Source: Asparagopsis taxiformis
Taxonomy: Eukaryota > Rhodophyta > Florideophyceae > Bonnemaisoniales > Bonnemaisoniaceae
Direction: 5' to 3'
DNA: 37,073 nucleotides
Assembly: GCA_030407315.1 (NCBI GenBank)
Contig: JALQPE010002032.1
Span: 1-37,073, forward strand
The translations under genes and the position numbers were made by a program. How positions within the stretch are numbered: position 1 is the stretch's first letter; each line of letters starts with the position of its first letter. Below are positions 1 through 9,802 of the stretch, one piece after another. The notes under the pieces are model-generated. The model searched no databases. It was not told the origin of the DNA and was given only the letters and a program-made list of their open reading frames with translations.

Positions 1-40
1 CTCGATACCCTGGAAGCACGGGGTACCATCACATACATAC
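1..40 (+). pseudogene. copia-1 pol fragment, 5' side of the gypsy insertion
   Basis: In frame 1 these 40 bases read LDTLEARGTITYI, which matches the segment of copia-2 pol just before its reverse transcriptase (LDNLEARGTITYI). The reading frame resumes at 12494 once the intervening gypsy element and one CATAC copy are removed, so this is the upstream edge of the same copia pol gene. The rest of copia-1 (gag, protease, integrase, 5' LTR) lies outside the window. Confidence 0.85.
36..40. repeat. Target-site duplication CATAC (left copy, gypsy)
   Basis: CATAC directly precedes the TGTAGCAGG end of the left gypsy LTR and is repeated at 12489-12493 directly after the right LTR. A 5-bp duplication is typical of Ty3/gypsy integrase. 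Confidence 0.9.
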
Positions 41-723
41 TGTAGCAGGTAGAAAATCCGCTAGAGCGGCAAACCACCCGACAGGTGTCCCGAGCCTCGG
101 TAGAGGAAGTGGTAGAGCAGATGAACCTTATAGGTACCCAGCGGTAGTCTCGTGAGAGAGAAGGTGTCGCTACCCGGAGGGGGTTGTGTGACAAAGGGGT
201 GCTCACGCGAGAGGCGTATTAATGGAGCAAGATGACGTAATCCGTCGAGCTGTTGGCTAACCCTAAGGTTTTCCCGGAGAGGGTTGAACAATAGGTATGC
301 GAACACTGTTCCTGTGGGTCGTAATTCCACTTGAGTTTACGTTACTCTAGAAACCGTGCCTACTGGCTATTCCAGTGGCAGTTTTATACTAAGTCTACTG
401 TAAGCTAGGGTTAGTGGTTAGGAATAAATATCCAGTTAGTGACCAATCAGAACCCAATTACTGGCGCTCGCCTACCCGCGAGGTCATTGCCAATAGGCTT
501 ACATTGTAATGTATGGCTGATCAGCCTAAGTTAAAATTTGCCCCTTGTGGGGTCTTGGCCGGGGCCGATAGGCCCGGGTGGGGTTATTTGTCAGCCTTAG
601 CTGGTCCTAAGTATAGGAAACACGCCAGTTGGCTGGTGCCTTCTGATTGGCACATCCCGTAAGTGGGTACCCAATAGGGAAGCGACACGGCTCGATCAGC
701 GAGGACCGCCAGGCGGTACGACA
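41..723 (-). repeat. Gypsy 3' LTR (left)
   Basis: This is a 683-bp direct repeat of 11805-12488. On the minus strand it starts TGTCGTACCG and ends CTACA, giving the canonical TG...CA ends. A polypurine tract abuts it at 724-738. Confidence 0.92.
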
Positions 724-738
724 CGGGCCCCCTCCTGA
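724..738 (-). other. Polypurine tract of the gypsy element, LTR-adjacent copy
   Basis: On the minus strand TCAGGAGGGGGCCCG lies immediately upstream of the 3' LTR start TGTCG, the expected place for plus-strand priming. Fourteen bases of it recur at 5671-5684, just downstream of the integrase gene. Confidence 0.75.
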
Positions 739-1219
739 GAGATTTGTCGTCCCGACAAAATTTGATCAAATAAAATTACAATTTTTGGCTGTGGCCGTTG
801 CATTGTGCAATTCAAAATTTTCCCGCGCGCGGCGCGTGCACACTAAATGTGTTGTCCATCCGACTCTTCCCGAGTTCCGCCCGACCGTTTCCTATTGGAA
901 TCATACCTGTTTCAGGTTCATCATCGTCCTAACGCAACACAGCGTATTCACCCCTTCGGTGTCCAACTGCGTCCACGCATTCGCGTCCTTTCCATTATCC
1001 CTCAAAGGGTTTTTGCGTCCTCTGCTAAATTTAGCCGCGCGATCGCACGAGCGGTGCCAATTCGAGGCTTGCATTCGCCGTTTCGGCCCATTGCCTCGCG
1101 ATCCCCCTTCCTGGGTTGAATAGCGCAGCTCCCTCCCGGAGACTTAAGCCAATAGGCCACTTGTCGTCCCGCTTCAGGGTTTTTATCAACGTCCGTCTCC
1201 GCCTCTACTGGCTTTTAGG
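739..1219. other. Gypsy internal non-coding stretch upstream of the antisense frame
   Basis: No convincing gene is seen. The stretch lies between the LTR-adjacent polypurine tract and the ATG at 1220 of the antisense reading frame, so it could be the 5' leader and promoter of that frame on the plus strand. Open frames here have no recognisable domain. Confidence 0.4.
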
Positions 1220-4200
1220 ATGACCCCTCGTGCTCCGATTCAATTCGAATCCTCTGAAGAGGAAGGAGACAATATGGGTTCGCCCAACCGTCCTACCACA
1301 CGCTCCAGCGTTCGCCGTCCCACGACTCGCCACCAGGCTTCCTCCTCCCCCGCACCGGGGTTCCGCCTACACCGGCTAAGTCTTCGTCGACTTCAGCGCC
1401 ACGCGCGCCGTCAGCCACCGCGGCTCAATCGCAAACGCGAACGCGTTCGACTGCCGCCAAAGGCACCGCTGATCCAGCGTCGCCTGCTGGCAAGGTTGCG
1501 AGTGCGCAAGCACGTTCCGAAGAGACGGTCCCCCCTACCAGGGCAAGCGCACAAGAGCGCGACTCTGTTCCGGCTGAATCGCCTGCTTCCCCGAAGCCTT
1601 CCACCCCAGTGGCAAGTGTCAAACCGTCATCGGTTAATCCGCCGTCACGCGAAGGTGAGTCATCGAAGGCCGCCGGCCCGTCCCCAAGGGGAGCCATGCC
1701 GGCCGACACCGAGGAGGTGATAGAAGTCGTCGCCGAGGGAGGCGCTACGCCCAGGCCAACAAGGCAGCCGAATGTCAGGCCTTCGCCAAGTTCGCGTCCG
1801 ATTACTTCTCGTCCTTCCGCCCCGGCGGCTCGTACCTCTTCTGGTCATGACGCGTCAGCGAATCCCTATGAGGACTATGGTCCCGAACCAGCAAATTTGG
1901 CGGACGCTCGAAAGCGTAGAGAGAAGAAGAGTTGCGCCGCGAGGCTGCTCGGGCAGAAGCCGAGAAGGCTGCAGCCGAGAAGGCTAATGCTCAACCTGTA
2001 GAGAAGGTCCTAGACCCATATGCCTCTACTGGCAGAGTTACCCGAAGTGGGTCTGGTGCGGCTGCCGCCGATGCCTCTGTAGGCGTACGACCGTCGGGCA
2101 CCGCCCTAGTTGACCCTTACGCGGTTGCGTCTGCTCAGCACCAGCTGCTCCGTCTCACGACACTCCCCCTCGGGCACCTAAGCCGACTGCCAATTGGCGC
2201 TCCATGGGAGAATTCTACCCAGCAAATGCTGATGAGCTGGTGGTATTCGACTCGCAAGCCTTGCCTTTCAGGCGTGAGCTCGCCGCTCCTTGGGAACACT
2301 ACCCGTTTGCGCGACTCCCTCGTAGGGACTTTACGGATCGCCCGAGAAGCGAGTTACGTCGCGATATGCTTCTCATGAGCTCCCTCCGGGGTCAAAACCA
2401 TCAGGTTCAAAACGAATGTTGGTCGGCTTACGCCCGTCTCCCTTCGAGTCGCCCTATGCGTCACTTCCGTGTCCCCCATACGCTATGCAGCGACAGGACT
2501 TTCCTGCTCCATCCCGGAGATGCGCTCTACGTCGAACGTATGAATCGTCGCTTGTTCCAAGAAGGATCGTACCAAGGCTCCGTAGCGGACATGCCGATGA
2601 TTCGGTCTCGCTGGTTTGCGTATCCTCCACGTCCCGATACGGGTAGCTATGAGCATCATATGCGTTTGCACGCTAGGGTCACTTCCCGAAGGATGGGGCG
2701 TCAGGTGACGGCGAACGATTATCGCGTGTTCGCGCACCGTCATGGTAGCTCTGCTGAGCCGGCCACTAGGCCCATGAAGGTAGCTAGGGAAGCTTTGGAC
2801 CCGCTATGGGATGATCCCACTTGGGAAGGCAAGTCATCTCCACCGATGTGTTTGCCCGTTGCCGACCCTCCGTCGCTGGTGTATTTCCATAATTCCGCTC
2901 TTCGCGACGCGCCCGAATGGCGAATGGACAGGTTCCGATCGTACCTCGAGTTGGAGAGGGATATCCTTATAGGGATCGAGTTGGCTCGTACCGCCGAGAC
3001 GCGGGGCTTTGTGCCGGTGATGGCGGAGGAACTCCTCAATAGGGTGAGCAGTACTTGGTACGATATCCCGAAGGTTCCGGTGTCGGACGTGGTCCCCTAT
3101 AGTCGGGAGTTACCTGGTTCGGTAGTGCGTCGGTTGCTGAAGGTGGCCCTTGGGGGTGATGATTATCCGCAGGAATTGGTTAGTACCAACATCACGGGAG
3201 TGGCACCGGAGAAGGTGGTTATCTACAGGACTGTTGACTTGCCGGTGAGGGCGTTACGTATTAACGTGTTAAACCATCGAGATGGTACAGTCGCAGAGCT
3301 GCCGCCTTATCGCAGAGATGGTGAGTTCACCGAAGATGGGTACTACGGCGTGGAGCCTGACAGGTACTCCGACGGTCATCCCGACTCTTACAAATATCAG
3401 CCTGTTGGCGAGGCATTTGTGCCGCGTCCGTGGTGGACGGCCGCCGAGGCGGGAGGCCCAGCTGGGCGTTCGCCTTACGCAGGACGGAGCTTCGCTCCTG
3501 TTGCTTCCTTACCACCCAGTGGTGCTGATGACTTGTACGAAAGTCAGGTCCCGATGACCGTCGCGCCTACCGCGCCAACCCCTCAGCCTACAGCTGCCCC
3601 TTCATCCCAAGTGGGTCCCGCCATGGAGGCGCTTCTGACATCCGACCAAGGCTCTGAGCCATCCGTGAACGGTGATGATGTAGTCACGCGTCAGCCTCCT
3701 GCTGTTGATATCCTACGTGGGGAATTGTCGAGTCGCGAATTGCTATCGATTCCGCATGTGCGGCGGTTGGCCGATGATCTCGGGGATGGTACGGTGGCTT
3801 CCATTTTTGCCTCTGCCAATGGCGCTTACATCGTAAGATCCGCGTTGGATGGACTCGCATTGTCGTGCATCACGTTAGCTGCTCGCTATAAGCAAGGACG
3901 CGAACAGCGTAACATCGCGCCCGAGAGCGTCGCCGCACAGCGGATAGGGAGGTTGAGGCCGCACGCCTGGAGGCAGCAGAATTGCGAACCCGGGTTGGGG
4001 ATTTAGAAGGTGAGTTGGAGGACGCCAGGCGTCTACTGCAGCAAGCAGTTATTCCGAAGAGGGTGGCGAGGAGGCAGTTCAGCCTGGTTACTCGCGTCGT
4101 CGCGCTCGATCTCCCGATGAGGGTCTTCCCGAACGCAACGTGCGTACTCGTCTTCATTCCCCCGTGGGTGCTGCGGATGCTAGTAATCCTTTGCTTGCGC

Positions 4201-4487
4201 GTCTTGATGCCCGGTTGGGGTCGCTGAGTCGCCAGATGTTTCTCCGCCCTCCCGCGTCCATCCCAGCAGTTGGGTTATCCGCCTCTGCGGTTGCGTCTTC
4301 GCATGGCCCTGTGCCTGCCCGTCGTCGGGGTTCTAGTGCAGTTCCGCAACGCGGTTTGCGTCGTAATCCTACCTTCGCAAGGGTTGCACCCCGCCATCCT
4401 CGTCCTTCGACGAATGTACGCGCTCCTGCCCCTACGGCACCGTCTGCCTCTCATCGGCCTCGGCCTTCTAGCCATTATCGTCGCTAA
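1220..4487 (+). pseudogene. Long antisense ORF inside the gypsy element, interrupted by frameshifts
   Basis: A single protein of roughly 1,090 residues can be followed through overlapping plus-strand frames. It runs from ATG 1220 (acidic start with SSEEEGD) through an Ala/Pro/Ser/Thr-rich segment (about 1355-1925) and an alanine-rich helix with EAARAEAEKAAAEKA-like repeats (about 1925-2000). The largest uninterrupted piece is 2204-4006, followed by a coiled-coil stretch (about 3960-4050, LEAAELRTRVGDLEGELEDA) and a basic Ser/Arg-rich tail ending at 4487. About five single-base shifts separate the pieces. I do not recognise the central domain. It is opposite in sense to gag-pol, so it would need its own promoter. 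Antisense additional ORFs at this position are known in some plant gypsy lineages, and a capsid-like or accessory role is only a guess. Confidence 0.5.
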
Positions 4488-5670
4488 GGACTGGCAATTG
4501 CCTTTGGGAGAATAACCTCTAACGGTAGTTTGAACACGCTTTTGCGTTGCGCCATTGTTCATCAGGTAGTCCTGAGGCACCTCTGAGGTACATTAAAGAT
4601 GCATCATCACGCTGACGTGTGGACTTGTTTGTTGAAACCCCTTTTGGCCAATTTTTTCATTTCCTGAAATCTAAATTTCCACAGTGGCTCCGGTTGGCGG
4701 TGATAAAGTGCGCCCTTTTTGGCTTGACCCTCCGAGGTTTGGTAGCTCCACCAGTGGGTACCTTGTTAGGTTCTTATCCCTGTGGGGTTACTCTACTTCT
4801 TCCCTCTCTTGGGTTTGCGCGTGCGCGCTCGGCGTGGTTGCCGGTCACCTTCGCGGTGTTGTCTTCGACGGAAGTACCTTGATGCCCATTCAGGGGGACG
4901 TTCGCGCGTTGCGTCCATGTCGGCTTTCGGTAGCCATACCACTTTACCAGGAACCATTGTTCCCCGTCGTCGTCAGTGACGTAATCTAGGAGATCATCGA
5001 TGGGATATTCCTCCTCTGAGGTTGCGCGTTCGGCGTCGCTACTTCCCTCTGGGGTTTCCTTCGTCCTTCAGGGAGAGCTACTCGTTCCGAGTTCGGCTGC
5101 GTGCCCTGTGGCGCTTTCTCTTGTTCCCCATTGGGGGTGGCTTCCAAAGACCTTACGGGGTTTGCCGTGGCTATCTTCTTCGCACTTGAGCGAGTTTGTC
5201 GACCCGGTTTGGGTTTTGCCAAATGGGCGGGTGCTTGACTTGCTTGGTTCGCTATGCGAAGTTCGGCTCCCGATGGAGGGTTCGCGTCCCGTTGAGGGGA
5301 ACTCGGCGTCTGTACGCATGCCTGGATTGTTGTCCTCTCGTCGTCGCAATTTGTGCGGTTTGAACGTCCTTCGGGCGGCTTCAGCAGCGTCGACATTTGT
5401 CGTGTCTTGTTGCAACGTTCGCTTGTGCGATGTAGAGCCCGGTCTGGGTTGACGTCTTGGTCTTGGTCTGCATTGGCAGAGTTGTCATGGCGCCTTTGTT
5501 GACTCTTCGCAATTGTGTGCGATTGCGGTTGGTAGTTACCGGCTGGGTGGGTGAACGACTTGGGTCGTGTGCGTCGTTCCCAATTGTGGGTGAGTTACCG
5601 AAGGGTGAAAGACTACAATGTTCATCCCGAGAGGGAGTTGCAAAATTTTTGCTTACGCGCACAGCGTCGG
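4488..5670. other. Gypsy 3' non-coding segment between the antisense frame and the upstream polypurine tract
   Basis: Open frames exist on both strands (for example 5000-5452 plus, 5381-5701 minus), but they shadow each other and have no recognisable motifs. The stretch is rich in short interrupted palindromes of the form TCCC-spacer-GGGA. I see no supported gene. Confidence 0.4.
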
Positions 5671-5684
5671 GGGCCCCCTCCTGA
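5671..5684 (-). other. Second copy of the gypsy polypurine tract
   Basis: GGGCCCCCTCCTGA (plus strand) is identical to 725-738. It sits about 40 bp downstream of the integrase stop codon, where a normal-sized gypsy element would have its 3' LTR. The 5-kb segment between the two copies is therefore extra to the usual element plan. Confidence 0.65.
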
Positions 5685-5723
5685 AGGGTGGTTTGTCCCA
5701 AACCACTACTTCCCGGTGTTATC

Positions 5724-6839
5724 CTAATTGTAGGTTGTCGTGGGACGATGGTTGATCCCTGAAGGGGTATTCCTGATTAGGAGTTGGCGGAGGTGATTCG
5801 CTTTGTGCGTTCTGTTGGCCGTCGCCCGTCGGTTGGCGTGATTGTGTATTTGGCGCGAGGGCATCTGCACCTGATGGTGACGCTTGTGCGTTAGCGGCAT
5901 GTAGCCTAGGGCTAAGGTTGGTTCCTCGGTTGGTCGCGGAGCGAGTGCAACTCTATCGAGACTAACCTTTTCGGTGATACCATCGCGGTCGATGTAAACC
6001 GTTCGCCGTCCGGCACGGATAACCCTATAGGGACCTTGAGCTATTGGAGTTAGCTTGTTCCGTTCACGGACTTCTGGATTATCCAGATAAACGTAATCAT
6101 CGGTAGTGATGAGTCGTTTAGACTTCCGGATTGACCGGTCGAAGTTACGCTTGTAGCGTGCTTGCGCGCTGTGAAGGCGTTTACCTGCCATGTCAATGGT
6201 ATCCGTAATACGGCGCAAGAAGTCTTGCTTCGTGAACGCGTCTGGCGTTGCCCTCCTTTTCACCGAATGGTGTGTCGCATATGGCGGTGGAGGTCGGCTT
6301 AGTATGAGGTCGAAGGGTGTAGTTCCCGTTGTGCGATGCACGTGCGTGTTGTACGCATAGGTTAATGCTGATGCGTAGACATCCCAGTCGTCCTGGTTAT
6401 CATTGACGTAATTTCGTAGCATGCTCAATAGAGTACGGTTATACCGTTCGACTTGCCCATTTGTCTGGGGATGGTATGCCGTCGTGAAGACGTTCTTCGT
6501 TCCTAACTGGAGGCAGACAGCCTGGAAGAACTTCGACGCAAATTGCGGACCGTTATCGGATAGTAATGTCCGTGGAGGACCATACTTAAACACCCAATGT
6601 GTACAAAAGGCTACTGCCACATGGTAAGCCGTAATGCTTCGCAGGGGCACCACTTGGGTGAGCTTGGAGAAGCGACATGAAATCACCAGTAGGTGCACGT
6701 TACCTTTCTTGGTACGAGGTAGAGGACCGAGGAGGTCAATTGCAACGTCATCCAATGGTGTGGTAGCTGGGAACAGCTGGAGGGTACTCGCATGTTTGCG
6801 CAACCGTAATCGGTTTCTCGCACGCTGAACAGCGTTCAA
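5724..6839 (-). CDS. Gypsy integrase, catalytic core and C-terminal part
   Basis: This is the retroviral-type integrase core that would insert the element cDNA. Numbered from the first Met in this frame, the catalytic triad is D35 (VAIDLLGP), D95 (LLSDNGPQF) and E131 (TNGQVERYN), a DD35E spacing. A GPY/F-like segment (QGPYRVI) follows near residue 270, with a basic, unstructured tail. No chromodomain is seen. The zinc-binding HHCC segment of the same integrase is encoded just upstream in another frame (end of the 6748-9069 frame, CSAC at its end), so a single-base indel near 6800-6835 separates the two halves. In an intact element this would be the C-terminal part of the pol polyprotein. Confidence 0.9.
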   Translation of the reverse strand: MNAVQRARNRLRLRKHASTLQLFPATTPLDDVAIDLLGPLPRTKKGNVHLLVISCRFSKLTQVVPLRSITAYHVAVAFCTHWVFKYGPPRTLLSDNGPQFASKFFQAVCLQLGTKNVFTTAYHPQTNGQVERYNRTLLSMLRNYVNDNQDDWDVYASALTYAYNTHVHRTTGTTPFDLILSRPPPPYATHHSVKRRATPDAFTKQDFLRRITDTIDMAGKRLHSAQARYKRNFDRSIRKSKRLITTDDYVYLDNPEVRERNKLTPIAQGPYRVIRAGRRTVYIDRDGITEKVSLDRVALAPRPTEEPTLALGYMPLTHKRHHQVQMPSRQIHNHANRRATANRTHKANHLRQLLIRNTPSGINHRPTTTYN

Positions 6840-9069
6840 CCGTTCCGGTTATGTCCGCAGCCATTGCAGGCCAATAGTACGATAGGCGCATTGTATCGTA
6901 CATACGATTCTGACCAGGATGTCCTGCCAATATGCCGTGGTGGCACATCGTCAATAGACGTTGCCGTAAGGCTTTAGGTACCACAATTTGGGATGACCCG
7001 TCCAGTTTGGACTTCCTACAAAGGACACCGTCTTCGTCTTCGAAGAAGAGAGAGTCAGATTTCTGCGAGGCCAGGGCCTGTTGGCAGAAGTCGTCTGTTC
7101 GTTGCTCTTCGAGCCACTCTTGGAGAGTTATCGGGCTGAAGCTTTCCGTTCGCGGATGAGTTGTCAAGACGGGTGTACCGTTGCGATTAGGCGCCTCCTT
7201 GGCGTGATCTCTTGCTAGAGAAAGGTCGTAGAACCAAACATCAGTATCATCATCCAAGGATGTTTCACCTTGCGGTGCGTGCGTGGCCAACAGAGTTGGT
7301 ATTTCATCGTCAATAGTGACGGGCGTCTCGCCGTTAGTTTCAACACGCGAAAGGGCGTCTGGTAGTTGGTGAACCCGACCGGGTCGGTAGACTATTTGAT
7401 AGTCAAATTCCGCAAGGCGGAGGCGCCAACGGCATAGTCTCCCTGAAGGGTCGTTGATATTCATGAGCCAACGCAGTGCGTTATGGTCCGTCCGGACTAC
7501 AAAATTTGTTTGCTCCAAGTATGGACGTAGGATAGTGACAGCCCATACGACGGCTAGACACTCACGCTCCGTAGGGGAGTAACCTCTTTCAGGTTTAGTC
7601 AAGGTCCGCGACCAATAGCCAATTGGCTTGAGATCGTTCTCTTCCCCTTGCTGCTGAAGCAGAGCGCATCCTATTTGGTATGCGGAAGCGTCCGTGTCTA
7701 CGGTGTAGGGTTGACCCAACTTGGGTAGAGCCAGTATCGGCGGTTTGATCATGACCTCTTTGAGAGCGTTGAACGCGCGCTGTTGGTCCTCGGTAGGAGG
7801 TTCTTTCCCGAATTTAGGGAGGCTGTCTTTGGTCAGCATTTCGTTCAAGGGGTGCGCAATTGCGGCATACCCTTTGATGAATCGTCGAAAGACGCCACAG
7901 CTTCCGAGGAAGGATCGCATTTGCGTAGGCGTTTGCGGAAAGATCGCGTCAGCGATAGCCGAAGTGGCGTTCTGTGCAACAGCTAGCTTTCCTGGCATCA
8001 CGACATGCCCCAGGTAATCAACCTTCTTTTCGAAGAAATGACACTTTGTCAACTTCAGGGTGACACCTGCTTCCCGTAGGAGGGAGAGTACTTGGTCCAC
8101 ATGGTGGAGATGTTCGGCCTCGCCCCGAGAGAATACGATTACATCGTCTAAGTAAATCAGACAGGTCTGCCAGCGAACGCTGCTAAGAATAATGTCGATG
8201 GCACGTTGAAACGTTGCCGGAGCATTCTTTAAGCCAAAAGGCAAACGCTTGAAGCGATATGTCCCCAAATGGGAGGTGAATGCCGTTTTGTCACGGTCGT
8301 CCTGTGCAACAGGGATCTGCCAATAGCCAGAATTACAATCCAATGTGGTGAATACTTGAGCATCTCCGAGGGAGTCAATACAATCATCCATTCGTGGAAG
8401 GGGGTACACATCATTGACAGTTATGTCGTTAAGACCCCTGTAGTCGACGCAAAAGCGTAATTTACCATCCTTCTTCGGGACAAGAACCACTGGGCTAGCC
8501 CATTCGGAGGTCGACGGTTCGATCACTCCTTTTTCCAGCATGCTGGTTATTTCCTTACGGGCAATCTCTCGGCGAGCGGGTCCCATCCGGTAGGGTTGTT
8601 GCCGTCTAGGCTTGCTCCCTTCGACTATGTCGATTCGGTGTTCCGTAGCGCGGATGTCCCCTAGGGATCCATCCCACATAGACTCGTGTCGAGATAGCAT
8701 GCTAAGGATGCGTTCCCTCAACGGGATTTGACCAAGGTGGTCCAGAGAGACTTCTTGCTTCCAGCTTGATGGTTGGGTGGCCTCGGCCTCTTGCTCCTGA
8801 GGGAGAGTAGTCACCATAGTGGAGGCCTCTTGGGAGGAAGGGGTAGAACGGCTGAGAGCCATGGGGCGCATTGGCCGTTCGGGTGCCCGATGGGCATAGC
8901 CTATAATTGTCCCTTTAGGGAGGTACTTGTCGGAGGTACCGAAGTTAGTTATATAGTCAGGAATTCCTGTCGCGGGATGACTTCCGCAACCCCATTCGGG
9001 ATAGAGACACGATGTCGGTGAAGGATCCGATCTCTCGGTGAGAGTATACTCAAGCCGCCACCGGCGCAT
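6748..9069 (-). CDS. Gypsy pol: reverse transcriptase, RNase H and integrase zinc domain
   Basis: This copies the element RNA into DNA. The RT domain has VPKKDGKLRFCVDYRGLN, TTLDCNSGYWQIP, LPFGLKNAPATFQR and the catalytic LIYLDD near residue 305. The RNase H domain follows with TDASAYQIGCALL, PTERECLAVVWA and RTDHNALRWL. The frame then enters the integrase N-terminal zinc region (GHPGQNRMYDTMRLSYYWP ... CSAC) before a frameshift truncates it. The first ~40 residues overlap the protease frame, and true homology begins around YLPKGTIIGYA. The domain order places it in Ty3/gypsy. Pol is broken both at its start (near 8965) and its end (near 6810), so this copy would need frameshifting or is dead. 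Confidence 0.93.
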   Translation of the reverse strand: MRRWRLEYTLTERSDPSPTSCLYPEWGCGSHPATGIPDYITNFGTSDKYLPKGTIIGYAHRAPERPMRPMALSRSTPSSQEASTMVTTLPQEQEAEATQPSSWKQEVSLDHLGQIPLRERILSMLSRHESMWDGSLGDIRATEHRIDIVEGSKPRRQQPYRMGPARREIARKEITSMLEKGVIEPSTSEWASPVVLVPKKDGKLRFCVDYRGLNDITVNDVYPLPRMDDCIDSLGDAQVFTTLDCNSGYWQIPVAQDDRDKTAFTSHLGTYRFKRLPFGLKNAPATFQRAIDIILSSVRWQTCLIYLDDVIVFSRGEAEHLHHVDQVLSLLREAGVTLKLTKCHFFEKKVDYLGHVVMPGKLAVAQNATSAIADAIFPQTPTQMRSFLGSCGVFRRFIKGYAAIAHPLNEMLTKDSLPKFGKEPPTEDQQRAFNALKEVMIKPPILALPKLGQPYTVDTDASAYQIGCALLQQQGEENDLKPIGYWSRTLTKPERGYSPTERECLAVVWAVTILRPYLEQTNFVVRTDHNALRWLMNINDPSGRLCRWRLRLAEFDYQIVYRPGRVHQLPDALSRVETNGETPVTIDDEIPTLLATHAPQGETSLDDDTDVWFYDLSLARDHAKEAPNRNGTPVLTTHPRTESFSPITLQEWLEEQRTDDFCQQALASQKSDSLFFEDEDGVLCRKSKLDGSSQIVVPKALRQRLLTMCHHGILAGHPGQNRMYDTMRLSYYWPAMAADITGTVERCSACEKPITVAQTCEYPPAVPSYHTIG

Positions 9070-9587
9070 AAAACAGTAGTTGTTACTTGACTCCGCGGAG
9101 GAACATTCACACTTTGTGACAACCGAATGCCATGAGGCTGGCGGTCTAAGTTAATCCCATTAGAGGGTCGCGAGGCATCCACGTAGCACGAAAGGGTGGG
9201 GGATGTTTTACGCGTAGGCGACATCACTAGGATAGCTATCGACCCGCCGTCGTGAATATCAATTCGTTGGGCCCGGCACCTAATTGCGTCTACGTGGGTA
9301 TTCATTGCCCCAGTTCCCAAGATGAGGGGTACGGCCAACTTAGGCGCGACGAAGAATTCTTCCTCAAAGGACTTGTGGCCTAACTGTAAGGACAGTATTA
9401 TCTTGCCTTTTATCCGAAGAGGATTGCCGTTAGCATCGGCCAGTTGCGGAACTTTCCCCGTAGGGACTTGGAATTGTTCCCAATTTTGGGGTAAGCTCCT
9501 TTCATGGATGACCGATGGTCCGGACCCGGTGTCCATCACCATACGCATGGGCGTGAGAATTGACGGATCGAGTCCGATGGAACCCAT
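8949..9587 (-). CDS. Gypsy aspartic protease
   Basis: This is a retropepsin-type protease that would process the gag-pol polyprotein. The active site is MDTGSGPSVI (D19), followed by a flap-side hydrophobic stretch (KSFEEEFFVAPKLAVPLILGTGAM), the usual ILGxx motif of gypsy proteases. The ATG at 9587 lies 2 nt after the TAG that ends the small upstream frame (9590-9802). The frame stops at 8949 (GVAEVIPRQEFLTI). In related elements this segment runs without a break into the (I/V)TNFGTSDKYLPKGT segment of pol, so a one-base indel has separated protease from RT here. Confidence 0.85.
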   Translation of the reverse strand: MGSIGLDPSILTPMRMVMDTGSGPSVIHERSLPQNWEQFQVPTGKVPQLADANGNPLRIKGKIILSLQLGHKSFEEEFFVAPKLAVPLILGTGAMNTHVDAIRCRAQRIDIHDGGSIAILVMSPTRKTSPTLSCYVDASRPSNGINLDRQPHGIRLSQSVNVPPRSQVTTTVLCAGGGLSILSPRDRILHRHRVSIPNGVAEVIPRQEFLTI

Positions 9588-9589
9588 TA

Positions 9590-9802
9590 CTACGTAATGG
9601 GCGGCCTTAAGCAGGCATGAGGCTTTCGGCCTTGAGGTTCGAGTCCCTGTGGGGGAACCCGAAGGGGTTGGTGTCTGGAAAGACTTTGGTCCCTAGAGGG
9701 AGTTGCAGCCTTTTCCTGCGGAGGTGGTTGTGGTGAGATGTCCACCGAGTAGCGTAATCGCTCCACCTCCTGACGGGAGTGCGACACCTCACTCCCCGTC
9801 AT
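9590..9802 (-). CDS. Small ORF between gag and protease of the gypsy element
   Basis: A 70-residue, Pro/Arg/Gln-rich frame whose ATG overlaps the gag stop codon as TAATG. It ends 2 nt before the protease ATG. I see no domain. It may be a linker or spacer translated by termination-reinitiation after gag, or only the remnant of a gag-pro linker whose frame has drifted. Confidence 0.4.
   Translation of the reverse strand: MTGSEVSHSRQEVERLRYSVDISPQPPPQEKAATPSRDQSLSRHQPLRVPPQGLEPQGRKPHACLRPPIT

Noticed and set aside
5000..5701. Overlapping ORFs on both strands after the gypsy integrase
   Set aside because: They shadow one another, carry no recognisable domain and lie in a palindrome-rich non-coding stretch.
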